Part shown: piece after piece, positions 13,324 to 22,919 of the stretch
How the letters are laid out: the number at the start of each line of letters is the position of its first letter
Numbering within the stretch: position 1 is the first letter of the stretch
Assembly (NCBI RefSeq): GCF_028640845.1
Contig: NC_080540.1
Span: 263,843,958 to 263,907,957 of the forward strand
Reading direction: 5' to 3'
Source of the DNA: Ahaetulla prasina
Taxonomy: Eukaryota; Chordata; Lepidosauria; Squamata; Colubridae
DNA: 64,000 nucleotides
Translations under genes and position numbers: made by a program
Notes under the pieces: model-generated
Seen by the model: the letters and a program-made list of their open reading frames with translations, nothing else
The model's database searches: none
What the model was told of the DNA's origin: nothing

Positions 13324-13537
13324 AAATTTTAATAGCTTTTAATATTTGATATAAATTTTATGGGGTTTTTTTATGGTTTTAAATGGTTTTAATTTCGGCC
13401 TTATATTTAATAAGTTTTTTAACTATTGTTTTATTGTGTATATAATTGTTGTTTTATTTTGGCTGTTAACCGCCCTGAGTCCTTCGGGAAAAGGGTGGTA
13501 TAAAAATTCAATAAATCTAAATCTAATCTAATCTAAA
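11757..13537 (+). mobile_element. L2-group (CR1 superfamily) LINE, 5'-truncated
   Basis: A non-LTR retrotransposon copy that keeps the reverse-transcriptase and C-terminal region and a complete 3' UTR of about 210 bases. The element ends in a conserved tail with 'accgccctgagtccttcggg', then 'ataaaaattcaataaatc', and short TCTAA-type units at about 13515-13537. The endonuclease half is missing, the usual 5' truncation of LINEs. G+C content is far above its surroundings, which marks the borders well. No clear target duplication was found. The placement in the L2 branch is by recalled motif style and could shift to a neighbouring CR1-group clade. Confidence 0.9.
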
Positions 13538-14942
13538 TATCCCACAATTTTCTTTTGATGTGTTGCTAAAAGTAATGTTTATTTTTTGGGTTTCATTTTT
13601 ACAATTAGAAGATTTGGATATGAATGCTTAATAGTAATTAATGGTTTTAAGTATATACATCAATGAATGTAAATGTATGCAGATATAATGGGTATAGGAT
13701 TTCCCTTTCCCTTCTACCCATATTGTGATTTGAATATAATTACAAGATTACTAATTTTGCAAATAATACAAGTTGTCTTGAGTTTTGGACTATAGTCACT
13801 GGACTTATTGAAAAACACAAAAAATGCTGTAACTAGAAATTTATATAGCAAATTATTATCTCTCATATTTTTTTCTACCTATACTTCTAATTTAAATAAT
13901 ACCTGCTTAGTTGTTGCTTTGGATAAATCTTTTATAAAATCACTAACTGACTTATGGGATAGAGCCAATTTGCACTCATACACTTGTTCATAATTAACCT
14001 TTATAACAAACAAAAATGAAGCAAACCTTGAAAATGATTCAATAGATTTTATATAGTGTGTTAATTTGCATAAATTTTAGCATTTTGAAACCAACTTTAA
14101 AATACTAGACAATGAATATTAAATCATAAGATGACTGACAATTTTAAATAGATTGGATCGATGAGACGGTTTAAATAGTGTATGATGACCATTTTTCTGC
14201 TATATCTTTATAGTTTTAGGTAGAAATTACTTAAAGAAACAAAGGCTTATTTATTTTGCCTAAAGAAGTAAAATTATCCTTTTGAAATCATGACAGGCTG
14301 TGAAAAAAAATAGCAGATGTTTTAAGTAATTGTTGAAGTACTTTTTTTAAAAAAATCTCTAGTTTTTAGTGATTTCAGACATAAAATATTAAAAATAAAA
14401 CAGAAACAAAAATGATTAGATATTTGTCAATCTTGTTTAAATTGATGTTACTGATCTATAAATGTCACATTGAATAACCCTGCAAAATTATCATGGATCT
14501 ACATAATTAATGCATATTCATGGTGTTGATATGCATGAAACTAGTAGCTGCCTATATATACTATGAGGAAGGGGAAAGAAATGATTTGATAGACTGAAAT
14601 TAATACTAGCATATAAGAAAAAAATAGCAATCCTTTGGTTTTATTTGGTTGGTCAGACAAAAGAAAATATAGATACTAAGATATATATATCAGTATATAT
14701 ATATATGAATGCTTAAATGTGCTTTTGATTACTGAAAACATCTAAACATTAGGACTGAAAAAGCAAAAGGATCTTTTGTTTACCATGATCTGTTGGGTAA
14801 TGTTTTCAGCAGGAGACCAACATCATGAGTTCTGCACAAAACAGACAAGCTGATTGCAAATTATATTAGGCAAACTATTGTTTCAGTGATGAATATGAAA
14901 TCCCCCTACTCCTAATTATGTGGTACATTGCTAAAAGATTAT
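13538..14942. other. Unique AT-rich DNA, no gene seen
   Basis: Nothing recognisable apart from a short imperfect TA run at about 14681-14706. Confidence 0.55.
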
Positions 14943-15076
14943 GGACACAATCCACCAGAAAGTTTGTTCTGAGTGAGCCCTATTCAAATGAATGACAGCT
15001 GACTGCTGAAAACTGATGCAGCTCCAATGAATTTCAATGGAATTTGGGCAGAAGAAGTTCCTGGTGGATTGTGCCC
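14943..15076. mobile_element. Small MITE with GGGCACAATCC-type ends
   Basis: The ends are inverted repeats: left 'ggacacaatccaccagaa', right 'ttcctggtggattgtgccc'. The length of 134 bases and lack of coding sequence fit a non-autonomous DNA transposon. The right flank is TAA and the left TAT, so a three-base target duplication as in PIF/Harbinger elements is possible but not proven. Confidence 0.65.
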
Positions 15077-16540
15077 TAAAGTGAGAGAATTGTCCTGTTT
15101 GTGGCTCAATAGCTTTTTGTGCTGAGGCAGAGAGCAGAGTTAATCAGGAGCTTGAGAAGTAATTATCGGAAGAGTTTGGGTAGTACAAATGGTTGGGTAA
15201 ACAGCGATTGTTCTTTCCACAAAATTCTGAATAGAAACAACAATGCTGGCATTGTCCTCTACTTCTCATTAAGGGGATTCAAAGATGGAGCTGAGCATTC
15301 TGAAGCGGATGGGAAACTGACAGGGAAACTGTACTCTGAATGAATCTCTCATGATCCCACTACAACAGGCTCTGGCTTTTGGCATCAGCAGTGCCAGCTG
15401 CATTGGGAGAAGCCAAGCCTGTCATACCATCTTCTCATCAAATTCTCAATATGCAATGGGTAAAAGCATAGTTAAAGCTTAATGAAGAAACAAATACAAA
15501 AGGAAAGATTAGGCCTTGTTAACACTTGCATTCATTTTTTCTTATTAAAAACTTGCACCAAAGACTTTTCCTTAATGGAGCTGGTTCTTATTTTTCTTTA
15601 GAAAGATTAACCATATTGATAAAGTATTTGTTCTCATAAATACTTTTCCCCTCAAGTTTGCTGCATAAATATTAAGCTAAAATTGCATTGGCAAACAGTG
15701 ACATTTGAAGTCCTTCTTCTGGTGACTACTATCACATCACCCATAATTAAGTTTTTTTAAAATGATTGATCAATCAAACAGAAATATGGTACATTGTTCT
15801 TTCTTAAGAAAACATCTTTTTATATCTTTTTCTTGCCTTTTTTACAAATATAACAGGCCAGCTTGATCACTAGCCCAAGACAGGTGAGGATTTTGGATGT
15901 CATCAAATAGCAGGATATAATTAGTTATTTAACGTGCTGTGGGCTTATGATGGCAATAGTGATTGTTGTCTTTATTGTCAGAGAAAGGGTAATCTGCTTT
16001 TAGGGTGGTTGTTGTTGTTTTGTCTCATGTCCAAATAACCTGTTTGGGTATAATTATTGTATTATATATAGCATTTATTCAGGAAAGACAGTTTTTGTAA
16101 AGAGCAACTGGGATTACTTTAATAGAAGAGAAGGTGTGCAGTCATTTGTATCAAATTACCTTCCCTAAGAACTTTTCCTTGACAGAGTGTCCAGTTTCTC
16201 CCCAATCATGAATTTAACAGTCTGTGTGAGACAATGGCAATGGACCACATATAATAATTTGAATTAGCAAAATGAATGGCAAACGACATATATAGCTCTC
16301 TCAGTGCTAGAAGTATTTCCTTGAATAAAAAATATAAATAATATTATATCCCATTAAATAGAAGGTTGTTTTGAGATTTTATACTCTTCCAAAAAGTTTT
16401 ACACTTGCTTCGACATTAATGAATCTGCAAGAAATCTAGATGTTAATACTTCCAATGTTTCAGCATTATTGCCCATCAACTGAGAAATCTGAATTGGTTT
16501 ATATATTTGCCTTTTTTCCTTCTTTTTTTTAGAAGAAGTG
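15077..16540. other. Unique AT-rich DNA, no gene seen
   Basis: No gene, transposon or RNA gene recognised. Confidence 0.5.
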
Positions 16541-16695
16541 GTAGCATAGGGTAGTGGCACTAGGCTATAAACTGGGAGAATGTGATTTCTGTTCCTTGCT
16601 TAAGCACTTTTCCTGGTCCCAAGAAAATGGTAAACCACTTCCAAAATTCTTGCAAAGGAGACTTCTGGGATTAGTACAGTTGAAGTTGACTCAAG
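16541..16695 (+). mobile_element. Diverged tRNA-derived SINE
   Basis: The middle part, 'aaaatggtaaaccacttcc' followed by 'ttcttgcaaaggagactt', matches the body of the SINE at 10243-10393. The head is recognisable only by 'gtagtggcactaggctataa'. It is older than that copy and ends in an AC microsatellite. Confidence 0.5.
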
Positions 16696-16719
16696 GACAC
16701 ACACACACACACACACACA
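16696..16719 (+). repeat. (AC)n microsatellite
   Basis: About twelve AC units at the 3' end of the SINE relic. Confidence 0.9.
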
Positions 16720-17119
16720 AATACAGGAGTTAGTTTTTGTTTGCTATCAATAAATTATCTTAATAAACATTATTCTAAGACACAATAGATGTAAATTCTT
16801 CCATTCAGTATGTCACATGACATAACAAGATTCATTAAATATATATATCCTTTTTTAAACAAAATTATTTCTGGTACAACACTAGTCCCATTCACTGTAA
16901 TTTAACAGAATCAGCTATCTTCTTTCAGCTTCTAAGCCAAGCATTTGAATAAGATTCTATTATCTGCTGCAAAAAAGAAATGAATAGAGACAAAGATTTA
17001 GGAAAAGTTAGTTTTTCATAGAGAGGATGCTCATAAAGTTTTGTCTCAAATAATTTACAGTATGATGGTATAAGTTCCCAGAAATAGTGTCTGAACATGG
17101 GTAGCCAGCAGACTGACTG

Positions 17120-17171
<52 letters not shown>

Positions 17172-18518
17172 ACTATTATGGTAGTATCTTAAATTGAGTC
17201 CACTGTTCAATGCTGCTTAATGGATGTAAAATATGGATTTGAACCTCTTTGAAAAATTTAGTGAATATATCCAGCTTATCGTGCTCCCTTTTCTGACTAC
17301 AGACTGTCTTTTGAAAGTCTGCATAGACCAACAGATTATTAGCACCTGCTAATTCTTGGAAAGTTGCCAGATTCTCAGCATCTAAATGGATGGCTATGTT
17401 ATGATTCTGTTTGAAAAAAGTCTCTAAGTGTAAAAGCTTCCATTTAAATTTCCATATGTATAATGGAAAGTGCAATATGGGAAATTAAATTGGTGTGTCC
17501 TAGAGTAAGTAATCTGTCACAAAGACCACAGAAACTGTTATAGGTGAGAAATTAGCAGAGAACACTTTGCCCTAAAAAAATCTACTCTAGTAGATGAAAT
17601 ATCATCCAATGCAATCATGTCTTTGTTTATAAAGCTATCCAGGATTTATTTTAATACTGTATTTTTTTTCTGAAGAAACTAGGAGCAATGACAATAACAA
17701 ATAAATTCTTGCAGATTACTTGCAAAGTAATCAAAGGTTGTTTTAGAAAATATTTATTTTGTACATATCTTATGCCAATAGAGAGAAGCAAAGGGTAAAA
17801 CACAGCACAAACCCCTGTAAAGGCCAGTATGGTGTAAGGCAGAACACTCAAACGTGGTTAAATCAAGACAGATTCATAAATCAATAGCTGTGATTTCAAC
17901 ATGTGATTTATTGTGCAAAGGAATACTAGCTTTTTTGTTAGGATGAGTTCATAATGGTAAGACAAAATAAAATCACTTGTCTGGGCTAATATTCTAATTT
18001 TTCAGCTGGGGAAAGATTCCCACAAATGTTGAAACGTTTCTTTTCCACTACCATGCCCCAGAAATCAAAGACAGAATTAGACAAGTCTGCTCTAGTAGAG
18101 AAATACATTATTTCATTAATGTGATCATTATCAGATTTGGAAAAGGGATACTGAGAATACTTAATCCAAGCCCCAGGTCCATAGATTCAAGTTGAGTTAA
18201 GGTTAAAAGAAATTGAAAGCATGACTTAGATCATTGGTAGATCTGCAAGGTAAATGGGTTTTCCACAAAGCTAGGCCTGGCTTAAGCTTTTTACATAACT
18301 TGGTTCTGATTTCCACAGGGAACAATCTAAAAGTGCCCCTTCTAAAAGGTTGGCATTCCTTACAGAGGTATACATGTCTGTTTATATATGTCACTCATGC
18401 CATCAGAGTAGCAAAGTGGATTCCCACAGTCAAGTGTTCAGGAAATGAAGCATCTCTTGGCCCTGATTCTGATCACATCTGCCAGATTTATAGATAATTT
18501 ATTACACTGGTATGGTGC
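16720..18518. other. Unique AT-rich DNA, no gene seen
   Basis: Only a TG microsatellite stands out. The minus-strand frames around 16925-17475 look protein-like at first but have no known domain and are within chance for this base composition. Confidence 0.5.
17121..17169 (+). repeat. (TG)n microsatellite
   Basis: A run of about 24 perfect TG units, long enough to be polymorphic. Confidence 0.97.
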
Positions 18519-18719
18519 TACCGGGTTTAGGACAACTCGCCACCACCATCTTGCCACCGTTATTTTGCTGTAGCCAACTCGCTATGGCTATCTTGCTGCA
18601 GCCAACTCACCCCAAGCCAACTTGCCATGGCCAACTTGCTGCAGGACAATTCGCCATGGGACAATCCATGTGGGATAACTCAACGCAATAAGTGTAATCC
18701 ACCACTGTTTCTTCTACAT

Positions 18720-19129
18720 CAGGGGTGTCAAACTCGATTTCATTGAGGGCCCCATCAGAGTTGTGTTTGACCTCAGAGGGCTGGGGCTGGGCGTGGCCAT
18801 GGTGGGCATGACCATCTCAACATCACTCATGTCGGGGTCATCTGTGATGGCCAAGTGCTAAGGCAGAACTTTCCTGAGACTCTCCCTCACTCTTATTATA
18901 GTCTCCTTCCTCCCTCCCTCCCTCCCTCCCTCCCTCCCCCCCTTCCTTCCTTCCTTCCCTCCCTCTTCCTTCTCCGTTCTTCTTCCTTCCCCTTTTTTCC
19001 AGACCTTTGCTGTCTCCAGGCCAGCCCCATGGGCCGAATCTAAGCATCTAAGCTGAATCTAAGCATTGAGTCTAAACTCAAGACCTGCAGGCTGGATCCA
19101 GCCCGCAGGTCTTGAGTTTGACACTCCTG
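18720..19129. mobile_element. hAT-type MITE with perfect 8-bp target duplication
   Basis: The terminal inverted repeats are 'caggggtgtcaaactc' at the left and 'gagtttgacactcctg' at the right. The element is flanked on both sides by 'ttctacat' (18712-18719 and 19130-19137). Eight-base duplications and CAGGG ends are typical of hAT transposons. It has 410 bases, no transposase frame, and carries a polypyrimidine microsatellite inside. It sits within another DNA transposon and so is younger than it. Confidence 0.92.
18903..18985 (+). repeat. Polypyrimidine CCCT/CCTT tract
   Basis: CCTCCCTCCC-type units pass into CCTT units, with C/T only over most of the length. It lies inside the hAT element. 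Confidence 0.9.
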
Positions 19130-19366
19130 TTCTACATTGACAAAAATGGAAATAATGTCAAAGAAACAACTGCAGATAACCTCTATCATGTTGACTTATC
19201 TCACATATGGCAAGATGGTGACAGCAAAATGGCTGTGGTGAATTGGCCACAGTGAGTTGCCGCAACGAATGGTCATTCTGGGTACTATTAGCCCCTTTTG
19301 CAGTTAGCTGTTGTCAGCCTCTTGATAGTCCAGTCCAGATCAGGAAACCGACTAATAAAGAAGAAG

Positions 19367-19526
19367 GTGAAGGTTTGCTCTCCAAGCTTGTGGGTTGGTT
19401 TCTGAATGTTTCATTATAAATAGCAGAACACTGACACTGATTTCCCCTAAACTCTGCTGAAGATATTACTTAGCCTAGTAATGAAACATTTGGAAACCAA
19501 CCAAAACCAGAGAATGAACCTTCACC
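19367..19526. repeat. Inverted repeat element with about 48-bp arms
   Basis: The left arm (19367-19417) and the reverse complement of the right arm (19479-19526) share 'ggtgaaggtt' at the outside and 'ttggtttc..aatgtttcatta' at the inside, about 80 percent alike by eye, around a loop of about 60 bases. A related single arm lies at 43019-43100. This is a dispersed family, probably from a retroelement end, which I cannot name. Confidence 0.6.
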
Positions 19527-19668
19527 CTCATCCTATACTTAAGCTACAGATATTTGCCACTATCAGAAAGAATATTAGAGAATCTTGCTAATCTGATTGA
19601 GTTTTTCTTCCCTTTCTTCTCATACACCAGTGACTCAGAGAGGAGCTACCCTGACTTTCTTCCTAATA

Positions 19669-19803
19669 CAGGGGTCTCCAACCTTGGTCCCTTTAAGATT
19701 TGTGGACTTCAACTCTCAGAGTCCCTCAGCCAGCTTTGTTGGCTGAGGAACTCTGGGAGTTGAAGTCCACAAGTCTTAAAGGGACCAAGGTTGGAGACCC
19801 CTA
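19669..19803. mobile_element. Fold-back hAT MITE, nearly perfect palindrome
   Basis: The 135-base element is almost wholly two inverted arms, from 'caggggtctccaaccttgg' to its complement at the right end. It is flanked by perfect 8-base duplications 'tcctaata' (19661-19668 and 19804-19811). The arms include 'gtggacttcaactc', shared with the element at 60013-60126. Near identity of the arms points to a recent insertion. Confidence 0.93.
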
Positions 19804-19811
19804 TCCTAATA

Positions 19812-20762
19812 CTATCTCCTTTCTTGGGCTCAAGGAAAGCTTGTTCCCTGAAGGGGAACATGATGAACTAAGTACTAATAATCTCAGTGTATCCTGCTAT
19901 TTAATTGTGGCAAATTAATAAAGCAGGTTTTTTTCCAAAAAAAAAATCAACTTCTTAATCTTTAAATTTAAAGCAGGAAAAAAAAAACACCACACAAAGT
20001 TGGAGTAACTAAAAAAGCATCAGTAATATAAGTAGCACACTTCTTTAAGAGAAGCAAGGATATGGGTATATTGTGCCCTATGCCGCTGAAGAAAGAGAAG
20101 AAGAAAGAGCAACTGAATCAATGGTCGTAAATAAAAAGTCACTTTGGATTGTGCTTGAAAAAGTAAGTAAAAAATGAAATGATCATCATCATCATTCCAC
20201 TTGTGCTGGTCTTTGAAAGGGTTCCAAAAGATAGAATGCTGCATCATTTTAAACTGCTGAATAATTTCTGAAAGGAGTGAAGGGAAAGCAAGGTAGTATT
20301 CACTTATCGAGAGCTGGATTTGTATTAATAAGATTATATAATTTGACATATTTTGCTATCCTCCGTTATACTTTTAGAGCAGAAAAAAATCTAAGGTGCT
20401 TGAATTTGAAAAGATGATTTGAAAAGATGGCATAAATAAACTGATGCTGCAAATGGAAAGGATATTTATTATTCCCATTATTGAAGACAGGGTTTGAGGT
20501 TGTGTTTTATGTAAGGCCTGGAAGCCTAAGGTTGGGATTATAGCTGATCAAGAGGCTTAATAGATCATGTACTTAGACACTGTTCTACACTAACTCTCAA
20601 AAGAATATTGATTATCTGTCATTGTAATGCAAATTGCATTCAACGTTTAGGGACTCTAAAGACATCATTTAAGTTTTTTATGAGTTATAGCCTGTCCAAG
20701 ATAATTATCATCTATATTTTAAAAACAGTCCCATAATTTTCAGGAGACACTATATTATTCTT
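19812..20762. other. Unique AT-rich DNA with an octamer-like palindrome
   Basis: No gene or transposon recognised. A near-palindrome, 'aatgcaaattgcatt', lies at 20626-20640 and contains the POU octamer ATGCAAAT. Function is not known. Confidence 0.45.
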
Positions 20763-20880
20763 CTCCAGCTTGTTGCTCTCCAGATGTGCTTGACTTTAAT
20801 TTCCATAATCCCTATCCAGCATGGGCAGGTTTTGGGAGCTGAAATCAAATAAATCTTAGGGACAATGGTAGCCATTTTCA
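20763..20880. mobile_element. Old hAT MITE relic
   Basis: The sequence around 'ctctccagatgtg' and 'atttccataatccc' with the partly complementary 'tttgggagctgaaatc' matches, in decayed form, the common amniote hAT MITE that reads 'ctccagatgtgttggac ... aactcccagaat'. No target duplication could be read. A shortened relative may lie at 25935-25990, sharing 'ccagatgtg' and 'gacaatggtagccat'. Confidence 0.45.
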
Positions 20881-20998
20881 TGGAACTAGAAAGACCACCC
20901 CAGTTTTGGATTGCCTTATATCATCATCAACATAATCCATAAAACAAAATAAGAAATTCCAAAATTAAATAAAAAATAGCAAGTGTCTAATAGACTTA

Positions 20999-21355
20999 CC
21001 GTATTTTTTGTCCATAACATGCACTCCCCCATCCAAAAAAAAACCACAAACTGGGTGGAAATGTCTGTGCATCTTATGGAGTGAATTTTGCATCACAGAC
21101 CATGAAGTGTATTACCTCAGGGCTCCGCATCAATGGACCTGTGCCGGTCCTTTGGTGAAGGGACCTTTTACAGTGCTGAACCCCACCTCTTCTGTCTTTC
21201 TCATTGCCTGCCTCTTCTGTCTCTTTTCCACAGGAGTCAATAGGCAGAGCTGGCACATGATAGGACACCTATCTGTGGCCCTCTCAGGCTCCGCCTGATT
21301 TTTTTTTCTTGTTTTCCTCTAAACCTAGCTGCGTCTTATGGAGTGAAAAATACAG
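20999..21355. mobile_element. TA-flanked MITE with CCGTATTTTT ends
   Basis: The left end 'ccgtattttttgtccataac' and the reverse complement of the right end, 'ctgtatttttcactccataa', are inverted repeats, flanked by TA at 20997-20998 and 21356-21357. The motif 'cttatggagtgaa' occurs both at about 21073 and in the right end, a subterminal direct repeat. The 357 bases carry no transposase. A Tc1/mariner-group element is likely. Confidence 0.75.
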
Positions 21356-21953
21356 TATATAAAATGGTCATACTTTGTTTGAAGAGGTATTTTGCAACAT
21401 ATAAACAATGTGCTTCCATTGTCAAGGAACATTACTAATGTGGTTTGTCTCACTGAAATATCCTGATTGGTTTAGGAGCCTTCTCTGACCTTTCCACTAA
21501 CAGGAACTGGTGGCCTACTGGTTATACAGAAGAATGTCTTTGAAATGACATGAAGTGAAGTGGTGGGTCATGTTGCTTCATAAGGACACCTCACAAAGTT
21601 ACTTCATGTCAACCTTCATCATGGAAAAGCTTTCTGAAATGTTGTACAGCTGTATCTTGTCCAAATATCTTGTCCAAAATTGGATTATTGGTGCAAGGCT
21701 AAAAGTGATCCAATAAGATTTAGCACAAAGATGGATTTTTAAAAAGAATTATTTCACTTTTTCAACTTTCTTTGTAAAGAGGGATTCCTCCTTACCCTTA
21801 CACAGCTTCCTTATCACTTCAGAAGCAAAGCTGAATGAAATCATTTCTCACATTCAGCTTCTAGTCATCAAGCAAAATAACTACATCTGGAGAAATCAAT
21901 GTACCTGCCAACTGCTCAATGTGAAATATGAACTGCATTTAATTATATGTATA

Positions 21954-22012
21954 GCAGCCTCCCCAACATGGTGCCCTCTAGGTACGCTATCTTGGGATTC
22001 TGAGTAATATCA
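21954..22012 (+). mobile_element. hAT MITE end fragment
   Basis: 'cagcctccccaacatggtgc' and 'cttgggattctgag' match one half of the common hAT MITE with 'ctccccaacctggtgccctc' ends. Only one arm is left. Confidence 0.45.
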
Positions 22013-22499
22013 GTTCATTTAGGTGGCACTGTGAATGTTATTTTATAGTTTTATGACTAATGTAAAAATCAGTAACTATTCCTCTACCAGAGATTAAGCC
22101 TTTTGTAATTTGATTTCTTTTGTTTGTGTGTATCTACAGTAAGACTAGAGTGCAACTTAACAGGGCATAGCTATTGCTGAAGTTGAACTATCAAGTTTAA
22201 TCTACTTCCCACCAAGAGTTAGTAATACAAATAGAAATAAATTAAGGATGTTGTCACTTCATCTGATGGGGGAAATGTCTGATCACTTCTGAAATCTAAA
22301 TGGTAGAGACATTTACATAAGGATGGTTCAGCAAAGTAGTGCTTATGTTTTTGTGTTATTCATTCATGTTCTGATTCTTATATAACTATACTACTCTTAA
22401 AGATACAGTACATATGGTTTATAAATGTATTGATTTATTTCAGTTTATTTTTCTGTCCATTTCAGTGACATGATTCTGGGTATCTAATAATGGGCATCT

Positions 22500-22815
22500 G
22501 AAACCCACCACAACCCTCACACAAGCATCTCAAGGGGTCGGCTTCTGTCCTGACTCACTGGGCCCAGTGACATAATCAAGTCTTTGAGGCCCTATAAAAA
22601 TCCAAGAGGGTAGAGTCAATCTGATGCCTGAGGGGAGAAGACTCCATAACAGAAAAAGCTCTTCTTGTGGGTCTCACCAGATAGCATTTTTAGTAGATCT
22701 CCTGTCGAATCTAATTGGACTAGTACATTCAGCCCCAAGTCGTGAAAAGCTTTGTAGTTAACTTTACCAGCCTGTTCTCCACCTGGAGTCTTATACCCTC
22801 AAAATACTGAAACAG
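22500..22815 (-). mobile_element. Antisense L2-group LINE relic, C-terminal part
   Basis: On the minus strand this follows the order of the LINE at 11757-13537 from its FKALHGLGPGYL block to beyond the AFSVGAPTLW block: 'caaagcttttcacgacttgg' at about 22735-22760 corresponds to the former and 'agaagagctttttctg' near 22650 to the latter. Many substitutions and indels remove any open frame. Confidence 0.6.
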
Positions 22816-22888
22816 GGTAAAGATATAAAGCTGGATATTACCAGCATACTCCCAACCCCTATTAAGTGAAATTTTTGGATTGTCTAAC

Positions 22889-22911
22889 CGAATATAATAT
22901 AATATAATATA
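22889..22911 (+). repeat. (TAATA)n short pentanucleotide repeat
   Basis: Four to five units of AATAT/TAATA. Confidence 0.85.
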
Positions 22912-22919
22912 TTCCAATG

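Larger units (their letters stand above)
18521..19282. mobile_element. TA-flanked DNA transposon with subterminal repeats, split by a hAT MITE
   Basis: Both arms (18521-18690 and about 19195-19282) carry short imperfect repeats of the type 'caactcgcc', 'atcttgctg' and 'atggcc' in opposite orientation. The ends read 'ccgggtttaggacaactcgc' and, in reverse complement, 'cccagaatgaccattcgttg'; TA flanks them at 18519-18520 and 19283-19284. Removing the inserted element at 18720-19129 and its target duplication leaves about 345 bases. No transposase is present. Family unknown to me; the TA target suggests the Tc1/mariner group. Confidence 0.6.

Noticed and set aside
16925..17475. Two minus-strand frames of 82 and 99 codons that look protein-like on either side of a TG microsatellite.
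   Set aside because: No known domain, and the longer one needs a non-ATG start. In DNA this AT-rich a few frames of about 100 codons are expected by chance in 64 kb.
22729..22917. A 62-codon minus-strand frame.
   Set aside because: It overlaps an antisense LINE relic and an AT-rich pentanucleotide repeat.
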